A stretch of DNA of 43,159 nt. Source: Chara braunii (lineage: Eukaryota; Streptophyta; Charophyceae; Charales; Characeae). The translations under genes and the position numbers were made by a program. A model generated the notes under the pieces. That model worked only from the letters and a program-made list of their open reading frames with translations, was not told where the DNA came from and did not search any database. This document shows positions 30,283 through 40,171 of this stretch, in pieces. Position 1 is the first letter of the stretch; each line of letters starts with the position of its first letter. The stretch lies in the NCBI GenBank assembly GCA_003427395.1, contig BFEA01000007.1:4175601-4218759 (forward strand), in the 5' to 3' direction.

Positions 30283-30978
30283 CTACCTGGAACTGGGCCC
30301 TAACTGGGGCCCTTGTGGCTCAGAATGCCACACACTCCCCCCCTTGAAGACCAAGCGAACTGCGACGGCGAGCTGTCTGTCCGATGTCCGTACGGGGCGA
30401 GCAGGTTGGGCAGCTTCCTTAGCAAGTCGCTGTTTTTCATAATGCGCGAAGATGAGGGGTGCGGTTGCCTTCAGGTCAGCTTGTGAAATCCAGCGTGTGT
30501 CGTCAGGATCGCATTGCTTAAATTTAACTTTGTACTGCATTGGCTTGTTGCCATGCTTGCGATGAGTGAGAAAGCGGTCGACCTCCTGGTGACCATCCAT
30601 TGAAGGAGGGTCGTGTGACCGTCTGCCCTGGAAGTTCGCTGCGGAGGCTGGAGTGTAGACCGCCAACTTTGAAGTGTGAAATATCGAGTGGACCGCCAAA
30701 TGCGGGGGAATCTCGATGATGAGAGATGGACCCGCGGGGTCGTCGCCAGCTGCTGAAGTGACCTTCCATGGCCCAAACCACTTAGGGAGGAGCTTGCGCG
30801 AGACGTGCTGCTCGAGCGGGAATTCCTCGGAGGTGACCCAAACCAGGTCGCCAGCACGGATTGGACATGGGATGCGACGGTGGTTCGCTTGCTGCTGCAT
30901 ACAGACCCGAGCCTTTTGCATGTTTGCGCGGGCTTTGGCCAGCAGTTCCCTGTACTTCCGTGTAGAAGCGGGGAGCAA
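30283..30978 (-). pseudogene. Integrase C-terminus and chromodomain of the chromovirus
   Basis: An open frame of 231 codons, the most intact part of pol. Residues 1-40 are the basic helical end of integrase (QQANHRRIPCPIRAGDLVWV). Residues 40-110 are the SH3-like C-terminal domain with GDLVWV...KLLPKWFGPWKV...HSIFHTSKL. Residues 130-185 form a chromodomain (QEVDRFLTHRKHGNKPMQYK then CDPDDTRWISQADL). Chromodomains of these elements bind modified histones and steer integration. The frame ends at 30283, 17 codons inside the 3' LTR, so LTR sequence encodes the C-terminal tail. The ATG at 30978 is internal, as the protein was made as part of Pol. Intact here, but disconnected from the rest by upstream frameshifts. 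Confidence 0.88.
30333..30345 (-). promoter_or_regulatory. Polypurine tract of the chromovirus
   Basis: The minus strand reads AAGGGGGGGAGTG directly before the TG of the 3' LTR: a purine run at the expected position for priming plus-strand DNA synthesis. Confidence 0.85.
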
Positions 30979-31900
30979 GCGACGTCGATATCGGCAGCCC
31001 GTGGAAGCAAAATGTCTGCGAAGATACGTCCTTTCCGTCCACCGTGATGCAACTCGAATGGAGTCACGCCAATCGCCAGGTGCACCAAAGTGTTGTAGGC
31101 GAACTCGATGTCCCGAAGGCGGTCAACCGAGTCCTTCTGATCCGGACGGATGACTGTGCGGAGCATCATCTGCGCTGTATGGTGCGCACGTTCCATTTGC
31201 CCATTCATTTGAGGATGCCGTGCGGAACTCGGTTTCATGCTGGTGCCGGATTCCACCATGAGTGTTGTCCAAAAGGCTGACATGAAACGAGTGTCGCGGT
31301 CGCCGACGATGTCTTCCGGAACTTCGTGGCTGCAAAACCAGCCGGTTTCATGCTGGTGCCGGATTCCACCATGAGTGTCGTCCAAAAGGCTGACATGAAA
31401 CGAGTGTCGCGGTCGCTGGCGATGTCTTCCGGAACTTCGTGGCTGCAAAACCAGCCGGTATTCAAAAGTCGTGCGAGCTAGGGAGTCGTCACATGATACT
31501 TGCATGGAAGAAATCGGGCGTACTTGCTCCAACGGTCAACGACCGTGAGAATACCATCATGGCCAAGGCGATCGCGAGGGAAAGGACCGGTCACATCCAT
31601 AGCAATGGTTTCAGTTCGCCGTAGGGGAGCTGATGGCGCCCTTTGTTCCGATGGCAAACTGCGCATGACTGAATGTGCAGGTTGACGTGGTTGATGATGT
31701 CCGACCAATGAAATCACCGGCGGAGTCGGGCAAGTGTGCATGCGATGCCAGGGTGTCCCGCCAACCGTGAATCGAGGTATTCGCCAAGGAGGCGAGTGCG
31801 CAAGATGCGGTCTTGGGGAACACACAACAAGTCCTTGCCTCATGTATGAAGAAGCAAGTAGCCGTCGACAATGCGGTAATTGCTTGTCGGGGGTTGATCC
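30979..31900 (-). pseudogene. Integrase (zinc-binding and core domains) of the chromovirus, disrupted
   Basis: Minus-strand pieces in several frames: LLGEYLDSRLAGHPGIACTL and IQSCAVCHRNKGRHQL give the HHCC-type zinc domain (a TGA at 31714-31716 replaces an expected Arg codon). ETIAMDVTGPFPRDRLGHDG then VVDRWSKYARFLPC starts the DDE core with its first Asp. DRDTRFMSAFWTTL holds the second Asp region, and RHPQMNGQMERAHHTAQMML carries the glutamate helix. A 113-bp tandem duplication (31231-31456) repeats the DRDTRF segment and breaks the frame. The enzyme would insert the cDNA into chromatin. It is dead here. Confidence 0.88.
31231..31456 (-). repeat. 113-bp tandem duplication within integrase
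   Basis: 31231-31343 and 31344-31456 are almost identical (about three differences). The joint is CCAGCCGGTTTCATGC versus CCAGCCGGTATTC at the end. The length is not divisible by three. Confidence 0.95.
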
Positions 31901-31902
31901 GA

Positions 31903-32541
31903 TTATAAGTTCCCATAGAGTGTGGAGAATCCCGGATCCGACTTGTAGCCGTTTATGAAATGCTGTTGCAAGTCCTCGTCGAGGCCGAATGTGGAGTGTA
32001 CCAAGGCGCAAAGATCAGGTCTTCGCGAGAGAGCATCCGCTGCCTTGTTCGAGGAGTATGGTATATGCTTGGAGGTGAGCTGGTCAATGAAGTACATCCA
32101 CCGACCGATCGTGCTACTCACCGTGTCTTGCGTCTTGTTTTAAGTCAACGAATTGTTGTCCGTTGCCCACGTGAATCGCCGACGCCCGAGGAGAAAGTGA
32201 CGCCAATGCTGAAGTACGGTGACAAAAGCTAGCAGTTCCTTCTTCCTCGCATCATCAAGAGTGTTGATGGGCGACACCTTTTGGCTGAAGTACTCAACCG
32301 GATGCCAGTCTGTGCTGTCATGCTGTTCCAAAACCGCGCCAATGCCGTAACCGGAAGCATCCGTAGTCACTCTGGTAGGCAAGGTCGGGTCATAGATGCT
32401 TAAGACGGGAGCTTGAAGCAAAGTCGTCTTCAGCGTGTGGAACGCATGCCGGGCTTCGTCGTTGAATTTGAAGGGCACCAAGGGGGACTGAAGTCGTGAC
32501 AATGGTGCAACGATCCGTTGAAAACCTTTGACGAAGCGCAT
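31903..32541 (-). pseudogene. RNase H region of the chromovirus pol
   Basis: The 32541-32140 frame reads [20 protein letters not shown] (RT-RNase H connection), then the RNase H-like domain with TRVTTDASGYGIGAVLEQHD, WHPVEYFSQKV and DARKKELLAFVTVLQHWRHF, ending FTWATDNNSLT. A stop and shift near 32140 lead to a second frame (32121-31903) with TIGRWMYFIDQLTS and SNKAADALSRRPDL, the tail that follows RNase H in gypsy Pol. The first catalytic Asp is present in TTDAS. RNase H degrades the RNA strand of the RNA/DNA hybrid. The domain looks well preserved apart from the break. Confidence 0.9.
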
Positions 32542-33200
32542 GTAATATGATGCTAAGTCGAGAAAGGAGCGGACGTCGGTAGTACACTTGAGGTCCGACC
32601 AATCTTGAATGGCTTATACTTTGTCCGCGAGCGGACGAATGCTTTGCGGCGTAACGTAATGGCCTAAGTAAACTCTTGCTGGGCAAACTCGCACACTTGC
32701 ACTTGTCGCGGTTCGCCTTGTACTTGGCGATACGGAGCCGCTCCAAAACGGCCCGAAGGTGCTCGTCCAGCGACCGACTATAAACCAAGATATCATCAAG
32801 GTAAATGAGTACGGTGCGGTCGAGCAGGTCGCGGAATTTCGTCGTCATAGCCGCTTGGAAAGTAGTCGGGGCATTGGTGAGACCGAAAGGCATGAAGATC
32901 TACTCAAAGTGCCCATACCGTGTCTTGAATGCGGTCTTGTACCGATCTCTTGGCTGGATCTCGATCTGCTGATATCTGGATGTGAGGTCTAGCTTCGAGA
33001 AGTACTTGGCGCCGCCTAGTCGCTCGAGAAGGTCATCGAAAGGAGCGGGCCGACGTTCTTGATCGGTTGCGCATTAAGTTTCCGATAGTCGATGCACAAA
33101 CAGAGGTCCTTGTTCTTCTTCCGAACAGCTAGGGTGAATCCAGCCGTTGGCCAAGAGGTCGTCTAGTTGTGCCCGAAGCACTTGAAGCTCCTCTTCGCTC
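32542..33200 (-). pseudogene. Reverse transcriptase of the chromovirus, frameshifted
   Basis: N-terminal part in the 33655-33074 frame ends with GCIYRMSEEELQVLRAQLDD and LLANGWIHPSC. After a deletion and frameshift, VRKKNKDLCLCIDYRKLNAQ follows near 33110. Motif B is [16 protein letters not shown] (32893) and motif C is [17 protein letters not shown] with YLDD encoded at 32792-32803, intact. The frame breaks again at about 32690 near NRDKCKCA. The normal role is cDNA synthesis from an initiator-tRNA primer. Catalytic residues survive but the protein cannot be made in one piece. Confidence 0.9.
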
Positions 33201-33860
33201 ATGCGGTAGATACATCCGTGCGGAGGTACGGCGCCGTCCTCGAGAGTGATCCCGTGGCGTGTGGGCCGGTCCGGTACTACTCCGGCGGGAGCTTGGAAGA
33301 CACCCTCATAGCTATCCAACAGCTCCATGATGCGTGGGTCCGACGTATCCGTCTTGGGCTGGTCACCGGGTGGGAGGGCGTGAAGAAAACATATGCCCAT
33401 CTCCTCGATGTTGTTCCGCCAGATGGATTGGCAAATGCTCGAATGGAGACCACGTGACAACCAAATCGAAGGATGAGGAAGCGGCACCGTACACGTGACT
33501 AATTCGCCACGCGGATCACGAACGTGAACGGTGCGTCGATAGAAGTTCACCGGATGGTCTTCGCTTTGCAGCCACGACATGCCTAAGATCATATCGAACT
33601 TAGTGTCCAATATGTGGAATGACACGACCTCGCATGCTAGCCGGGCAAAGTACACGCCACCGAGTCAATGCATCGGTCGATTGACTTTTGCGTGTGACCA
33701 TCGGCCAACGTGACGTGCGTAGGCTGACTTTTCCTTCGAACGCGCGGGCCAAGCCCGACCTATGCCATGAAGTCTTGGCTGATGTAGTTGCGAGATGCTC
33801 CACAATCGATCAAGGCACTGAAGGTCGCCTTTCCGATCTAAATGCGGATGTAGAGGGGTG
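33201..33860 (-). pseudogene. Aspartic protease and pol linker of the chromovirus
   Basis: The active-site strand reads FSALIDCGASRNYISQDFMA, with D-C-G-A at 33796-33810 in place of the more common D-S/T-G. Further on, after a frame change, comes CEVVSFHILDTKFDMILGMS followed by WLQSEDHPVNFYRRTVHVRD, the second half of gypsy proteases. The downstream linker (EEMGICFLHALPPGDQPKTD) leads into RT. The protease would process Gag-Pol. DCGA-type active sites occur in some plant-type gypsy elements, so the motif itself need not be a defect; the frameshift near 33640 is. Confidence 0.8.
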
Positions 33861-34001
33861 GCGCGTCGATGTCGACGTAGCGTTGCGTTGTGTGCGCACG
33901 GTCGATCTTCGCAAGATAGTTATGAAGATCAACAACCACTACTCCGCCGTCCGTCGACGGAGGTGGTACTGCAACGTGCAAGTATTCACGCAAATGTGCC
34001 A

Positions 34002-36041
34002 TCAAGGCGTTGCAATGCGGTGTTGGCAAAGAACCGGTGGAGGAAGAGGCAACCATTGGAAGTCCTCAACCGTCAACGGGTCGAGTTCCTCAAGACTCGC
34101 CCAAGTTGACGGATCCTTCGATAGAAGGGCTGGCGAAGCAACCGGTTCGTTGTCCGACGACGGAACTACCGCATATGCGCTTGAATCCTGCACGTGGGGA
34201 GGCTGGTTCAACGGTGGGATCAGCTCGACATCATAGTTCTCAAAATCAATACGAGAACTTGCGACTACCGCGTCATCCCCGGATGTGAGAGAGACTGCTA
34301 GCGAGGTAGAGGACTCCGACGGATTGGGAAGTGATGTCGCTGCACTTCCCGCGGTGCTCAGTTTCCGGAGCTTGGACGCTTGACATTTTCCTTGTCCTTG
34401 TCGAGGCATGCGCTGGTGATGTGTTTGGTGTTGTTGCACCCAAAACAGCATTCCCATTTCTGTTGCAACTTGAACATGTCTTCGGTAATGCCGAACTTTG
34501 TCCATGGTGACTGTTGTGCTCCATCAGTCGACGCTGGTTTCGTCGTTTGTTTTCCCCCTCTGGGTCTTGAGTGCTGCGGTGGTATCGCTGCCGCCACATC
34601 TCCGTCACTTGACGTAGACGTGGCTGCGTGGTCCTCACTAGGTCCTTGCTGGACTGCTGCTACTTGCGGTGTCCGCTGACCTTTGCCTTTCTCCACGTAA
34701 CCGGGCTGTTGGCGGGCCTCGTTGACCGTGCGCCGGTTACCTTGTATGTCATCAAAGGTTTCATTCTGGAATTCGCTGCCGAGAGCAGCTGGCAAGGCGT
34801 CACATGACCGAGCCAAGAATTTGGCCCAGATTGCGTCGAACGGTAAGTTCAACTCCGGGGTGGCGACGAGTCTTTGCCACTCCGTCAGCCACTCCCGTGA
34901 AGGTTGCTGGCCTTGAAACATGCGGAAGATCTTGTTCAAGGTGTGACGCTTGTCGTTGTTGACCATGAACCGGGTCTTCCATTTCTTCTCAAATTCCTCC
35001 CAGAATCTTGGTGTGGAGGGTGGCGATGGTGCATTCCAATGTGACCGCCATGTGCGTCATGAAGGCCTGCGCCTTTCCAATGAGTTGGAGGTAGAGTGCG
35101 TCAAGCCGCCGCAGTGGTGAGGTGTGGTGTACGTTCGCCTCTGCGTTGAATGCCATCCACCATTGCAGCGGATCAGTCTTGTGGTAGTCGTCGAACTTCT
35201 TGATCTTGAAGTTCGGCATCTTCCATTCCTTGGCGACGGCGGCCGGTCGTTGCTGAACGCGGTCGCTGAGCGTCTGCAGCTGATTGCTGACTGTCGTTGC
35301 CCCAGCAAACTTGCTGATGTCGCCGAGGGATGCGACCACGTAGTTGATCCGCTCCTCGAGTTGCTTCGCCTGCGCGGCCAAGGCTGGGCTGCAGTCTGCA
35401 ACTGTGTTGCCCGTCGACACAGTTGCCGACAGTCGTGCCAACCCCGTGCTGACACCGGTCTGCAGCTAGTCGTTGAGTGTCTGCTGCTGGCTGTGGGCGG
35501 CGATCTTCTTGTCTAGTGTTTTAAACGTTGTTTCGTGGCGGATGAAGACCTGCCGCATGGCCAGCAGTTCACGTTGCTGCCAATTGATCGTGTACAGCAG
35601 ATTCTTTATCAAAACTGCTGTGGGCTCCTTGTTTCTCTCGTCCTCTGTCGGCTCCTCTTGTTCTTCGTTTGCTCGAAAATGCTGCTGTCGGAGTAACCTC
35701 CGGTACGTGGCTTCTTCGTTGGCGAGCTCCATTGTAGCTTGGTAACAAACTTGGTTTTGACTTGCCTCGACCTGCTGCTGTTGCAACCGTGCGGCTGCTG
35801 CAGCTTCTGCTGCGGCCTGCTGGCGTGCTGCCTCTGCCTCTGCCAGCTGGCGTTGAATTTCCTGCTGGCGGGCGGCTTCCTCCTCTTCCCACTTGCTCAA
35901 CTCAGCTGCAGTGGTCTCCCAGTAGAGCTGGAGACGTTTGAGAAACACTAGTATTGTTTCATCGGCCTGCTGAACTATGATAGGAGGGGTAACCGGCCTC
36001 TTGGGGCTGGCTTGTGCATTGGCGTCAGCGGTAGCGGCCAT
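34002..36041 (-). pseudogene. gag of the chromovirus, one in-frame stop and frameshifts
   Basis: Best start is the ATG at 36041 (MAATADANAQASPKRP). Residues 40-110 are a Glu/Gln/Ala coiled coil (KWEEEEAARQQEIQRQLAEA...). A TAG at 35466-35468 interrupts the frame, after which the capsid region reads WKMPNFKIKKFDDYHKTDPL and WWMAFNAEANVHHTSPLRRL. One extra base near 35000 shifts the frame to KRHTLNKIFRMFQGQQPSRE. A perfect CCHC knuckle (CFGCNNTKHITSAC, C-x2-C-x4-H-x4-C) follows near 34420. The last part (34380-34002) is an acidic Ser/Pro-rich tail toward protease. Gag assembles particles and binds RNA. The intact knuckle contrasts with the ruined ones at 10473-11520. Confidence 0.85.
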
Positions 36042-36160
36042 GGTCGTGCGTCGCCTGCGCGGGATCCGAGGGGTCCTAGGTCCCAGTTGGGGCTTGGTTG
36101 CTGTGGATCCGCGCTCCGCAAGCCGTTGACTGCGGCACATTAAGTACTCTGGTCTTCGTC

Positions 36161-36329
36161 TGCTGCTGATATGTCACCGCTGAGGTGGCACCTGCTGATG
36201 TGGCACTGCTGTGGTGGCCGCTGCTGAGTTGGCACTCGGCTGTTGTGGCACGCTGAGGTGGCACACGGCTGATGTGGCAATCTGCCTTCATGGCCCGCTG
36301 CTGATGTGGCACAATGCTGACATGGCCGG
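36161..36329 (-). repeat. Minisatellite in the chromovirus leader
   Basis: Around ten imperfect copies of GCTGATGTGGCAC-like units (plus strand) separated by short spacers lie between gag and the nested LINE. This looks like local slippage. Confidence 0.75.
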
Positions 36330-36509
36330 AGACTGAAGTCTGCAGTACCGAGAGGAGGAGAGAGAAGGTAGGGGTGGAAGAAAGGGCAGAGAGGCAAACA
36401 ATGCACAGACAGCCCCTTTTCCTCCCTGACCTCGAAGCTTGACACTATGCAAAAAATTTCACCCCCCCCCACGAAAATTGTGAATTTTGAGAAATTAAAT
36501 ATTTAATTA

Positions 36510-38517
36510 CTTCCCAACAAGATGAACAGACCCAAATCCAAGGATGAAGTACTAAGGCAACCGCTCTTCGGGAATGAATGGATAAAGAACGAGGCGGACA
36601 ACCCACTCTTCCTAGAACAGAGGTGGTTGTCCTGGATCAAGAACGGTATGTGAAATTTCGACCAATTATGGAAGGAAGTTAGAAAGGGCTGGGTAACGGA
36701 ACAAGAAGTCAGCTCCCGATTGAAAGGTTGCCACAGACGAGGGACCAATCTCCAGTATATACTTAGCTGCATTCCGCAGGAATGGAAAGATATCCTGGCA
36801 AAAGACGAGTCGTGGAGATCGGGTGAGTGGGGACTGATGATTCAAGAAACAACACCCCCTAGAGCCTTTCAATTCTCCCATTGGCAGCAAGGCTCACACA
36901 CTAAGGCCACTTTCCTCTCTTTTCCGATCTCCCTCACCAATACGGGTTCGCCAACNATCCTGAATTGCGANGTAGAGTCGTCAGTCTTAGANTCCTTCCT
37001 ACTCCGNAAAGTAAGGGTCNTAGGAGCATGGCNGAAATCAGTCTACAGACCTGACACTACAATCCGTAACTTGGAGTTCGATCCAGCCGAATGGGCGTGG
37101 ACGCCAAATAAGGCCTGCAACATTAAGACCAAAATTCCAATCCAGGATTACACAGTCAAACTTGGGTACAGACTGTCTCTAAAGGCCAAAAATCCAGACC
37201 CTATTATCAAAAACAGATGGCGGAATCTCGTCGGGCGGGAAGCAGACAAAATCACACGAATCCACTGGGATAAATTCAAAGGCATCAGACCAATCAAGAT
37301 TAGAAGTTTGCAGTGGCTGATCGCGTACGCAGCCCTTCGGGTGAACCAATGGCTACACACTAGGCGGAAAGCTGCAGACCCCAACAGCTCGGGGTTATGT
37401 ACAGTATGCACTGAAGGCGCCGTAGAAGATATAGTTCACTGCCTGGTGCGTTGTAAAGAGGCTACTGAATACTGGGCCAGAGCTTCATCACTCTGGGACT
37501 CCCTCTTCACTTCTCCCTTCCCCGAGCAGCCCATTCAACTTCTCCTCTTGACTAGCATCCCTGTTCAGGCGCAAAAGGCAGAAAGGATCTGGTTTGAACT
37601 CATCAGGAAAGTGACCCTAGGGGTCATATGGAAGGAGAGATGCAGCAGGACAATTGAGGGGCGGTCCAACCCATGGGAGAAGGTGTGGATAGAAACCAGA
37701 ACTTTGATACAAGCTGAGATTCTCTGCAGATGGCGGAAGACCAAACAAGCTTGGACAGAAGACGAAGAGCAACGTAACAAGAAGAGGCAGAAATTCTACA
37801 GGAACTGGCTGATAAATGGCAAGATTGCAGAATTGCGAGAGGACCGAGTATGCTGGAGAGAGTGGCACGGTTCAGTATCAGAAAGAGGCTTTCGCCAGCA
37901 GGCAACGTCTGAGGGCATATTCGCATCCTAGGCCCCAACAGAATGTAAGCTGCCCATCAAGGGCCCAGGGGGCACGAACAATGAGGAAACAAGGGAGAGA
38001 GAAGGACCAGTTTGACTAAGGGAAAATACGGGAGCATAAACGCGGGTTACAAAGGAAGACTTTATCGCAGGGGGCCGGAAGCGAAATCAATGCCTGCCAA
38101 TGTACAAGTTCGACTACTGGAGGTCGGACGCACAAACGAAGGGTTTTGGGTTTAAGGTTTATCATAAATCTTCCAAAGGGGCAGGGAGGTGCATGGGGAA
38201 GATACAGGCTGGCAAGGTTATCGGATGAGCTCTTTCTAGGGACAATGGTGCAATCTGGCAGATCTGGACCCCAGGTCTGAGAGGAAAGAGTGGGATAGGG
38301 CAAACTGACAGTCAATCCTCCACCGCGGCGGAGCAATCAGTGCTGTGCAGGGATCCTTCGGCCTGACGGAAGGAAGCGTGTGTGAGTGTGCTTGATGTAA
38401 TATTTATCTTGACTTGCCGGTGGAATAAGAACCGGACTGACGCTCCCCAGAATAGAAGGAGCCAGGACCATAAGGCCCTGTTTATGTTTAAAAAATAAAA
38501 AATTAAAAAAAATCGGT
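36510..38517 (+). mobile_element. Nested LINE fragment in the chromovirus leader
   Basis: A LINE C-terminal ORF lies on the strand opposite to its host element and ends with an A/T-rich tail (38491-38515, TTTAAAAAATAAAAAATTAA). The 15-mer TTAAATATTTAATTA occurs at 36495-36509 and 38614-38628 and could be its target duplication, but the surrounding leader is itself rich in such AT words. The 5' part (endonuclease, RT) is missing, as in 5'-truncated LINE copies. Confidence 0.7.
36522..37931 (+). pseudogene. LINE ORF2 C-terminal region with zf-RVT zinc-binding motif
   Basis: The frame is open from ATG 36522 to 37931 except for a TGA at 36651 (probably a former Trp in NGM-x-NFDQLW). From about residue 230 it reads PDPIIKNRWRNLVGREADKI, KIRSLQWLIAYAALRVNQWL, then the zinc-binding CTVCTEGAVEDIVHCLVRC (C-x2-C-x9-H-C-x3-C), followed by EYWARASSLWDSLF and a basic tail with WKERCSRTIEGRSNPWEKVW. 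This order is typical of the zf-RVT region downstream of RT in plant-type LINEs, thought to help bind the RNA or target. Six single Ns (36956, 36971, 36992, 37007, 37020, 37033) fall in 78 bp. It is the longest nearly open frame in the window. Confidence 0.85.
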
Positions 38518-38973
38518 AAATACGGATTTAATTAAATAGAATTTTAATTTTGGAAAAAAAATAAATATTTAATGAAAGAATATTTAAATTTGCAAGAATT
38601 AATTTTGCAAAAGTTAAATATTTAATTAAAGAATGTTTAAAGTTTCACAAGGAAAAATGAATAAAGTTTAAGCAAGTTTAAACATTTAAACATAATTTTA
38701 ATAATTTCACAAAATTTAATCGGGGGAGTTTAGGATCATTACGAGGTCATGAGGTAAGTATAAGATCAATGGTTGCAGGAAGATACACAATTTGCGTGAA
38801 AAGATTCAAACTTTAATCGCAATGCAGATGCGTTTGCAAAAAGTGAAAATTTCGTGAAGTTGCAGTTGAATGTGGCCGTGCTCAGGCCCAATCTGCCTTA
38901 ATTGGCATGGCGCCTGACTGGCGCTTACTTCCCATAGACTTGATAGGTCGTTAGGTTAGGTTAGGACTAACCG

Positions 38974-38989
38974 TAATTAGCGCTAATTA
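38974..38989. repeat. Perfect 16-nt palindrome in the leader
   Basis: TAATTAGCGCTAATTA is self-complementary, with partial extension (AACCG on the left, GGTT on the right). It lies about 200 nt downstream of the primer binding site in element orientation. Confidence 0.85.
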
Positions 38990-39129
38990 GGTTAATCGTA
39001 ATTATCGATTCCCTAATTTGCGCAAAAGTCGCAAAACCTAAACGACCTAATTACTATGTAAGTACGAGAAAGAAAAAGAAAAAAAAATTGCAACTTGCGA
39101 TTTAATGATAACAGAGTACAGGTGTAGAT

Positions 39130-39130
<1 letters not shown>

Positions 39131-39160
<30 letters not shown>
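39131..39160 (+). repeat. (ATCA)n microsatellite
   Basis: Seven and a half ATCA units, close to the primer binding site. Confidence 0.95.
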
Positions 39161-39183
39161 GGTGAGTCATCCAATGCTGGTCT

Positions 39184-39195
39184 GCTCCGATACCA
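39184..39195 (-). promoter_or_regulatory. Primer binding site (initiator Met tRNA type)
   Basis: Three bases inside the 5' LTR the minus strand reads TGGTATCGGAGC, one base from the usual TGGTATCAGAGC complement of the initiator tRNA-Met 3' end. This fixes the element's orientation as minus. Confidence 0.88.
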
Positions 39196-39736
39196 AACTG
39201 TTGCAACCTCGTGAAACACAGTCATAAGTATGGCGCAGATTCCCAGAGCCGACCAGATAATACAGAGTAAATACAAATACAGCGGAAGACTTGAGAGACA
39301 TGGACTGACTCTGACCTGACTTGGACTGCAAACGAACACTCTCAATCATACATCAGGGGTGTGAAAGCCCTGGCCTTAGACATAGATGAAAGGCCAGGGT
39401 CTGAGATCATCCACGGACGAAGGGAGAGAGGAGAGAGACGAAGGGAGGAGGAGAGGGAGGATGACGTCAACTCAATGTTTCCAAAGATAGTATCTTGAAA
39501 TGTCAGAGGTAGCGAAAATCCGAAATGTTGCGAACACAGTGTCTCACAATGTCTCAGATATCGTTCTCACAATGTCAAGTACATCTCCATAGGAAGATGA
39601 AATCAGATCCCCCTAGTAGTCCCCAACATGTAGTCCCAATGTCGCTGTCTCCAATGTCATCAGAACTCGTAACATCCTTCATACCGAGAGTAGCCCCGTA
39701 GGAGAACCCAGGAGTAGACTTAGACTGAGAAGGTAG

Positions 39737-39738
<2 letters not shown>

Positions 39739-39787
<49 letters not shown>

Positions 39788-39788
39788 N

Positions 39789-39860
<72 letters not shown>
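39739..39860 (+). repeat. (GA)n microsatellite in the 5' LTR
   Basis: About 60 GA units with one ambiguous base at 39787, followed by AAGGAGCGGAGGAACAGAGG. Confidence 0.97.
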
Positions 39861-39864
<4 letters not shown>

Positions 39865-40146
39865 AGCGGAGGAACAGAGGGAGAGAAGGCAAGGCGTTCC
39901 TCCCCAGTACCTGATCCGGTAGCTATGGCGCGACAGGGCCGCTGCGCTGCTTCCTTCTCGCCGCTGCGCTCGCCTTCTCCTCGCTGCGCTGGCTAACGCT
40001 GCTCGCGCTGCGCTAATCCTGCTAACGCTGCATTGTGGCGCTAATCCCGAAGACTAACATCCTATCTCACTAACCTCCCTACTGAGGCTGGTACCCAGCC
40101 TTTTGTAGTGCTGGGCCGGCCTCCTACCTCTGGTGCCTACCGGCCT

Positions 40147-40171
40147 GGACCGTTGATCTGATCAACGGTCC
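40147..40171. repeat. 12-bp-arm inverted repeat in the 5' LTR
   Basis: Identical to 30044-30068 although neighbouring LTR sequence differs between the copies. Confidence 0.85.

Larger units (their letters stand above)
28992..30332 (-). repeat. 3' LTR of the chromovirus
   Basis: On the plus strand it starts TGTTGCATACTCGTGAAACA and ends CAGAATGCCACA. It contains a (GA)n run followed by a 194-N gap, and a 25-nt inverted repeat (30044-30068). It differs from the 5' LTR by substitutions, a roughly 20-bp insertion near 30110, and a shorter GCTGCGCT-type minisatellite. In minus orientation it starts TGTGGCATTCTGAGCC. Confidence 0.93.
38518..39183 (-). other. AT-rich 5' leader of the chromovirus
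   Basis: Between the primer binding site and the nested LINE the leader is rich in TTTAATTAAA-like words. It holds a 16-nt palindrome (38974-38989) and an (ATCA)n run (39131-39160). No open frame is convincing. RNA packaging signals would be expected here. Confidence 0.6.

Noticed and set aside
38948-38966. Telomere-like TTAGG repeats
   Set aside because: Only three units, inside the chromovirus leader; too short and in the wrong context.
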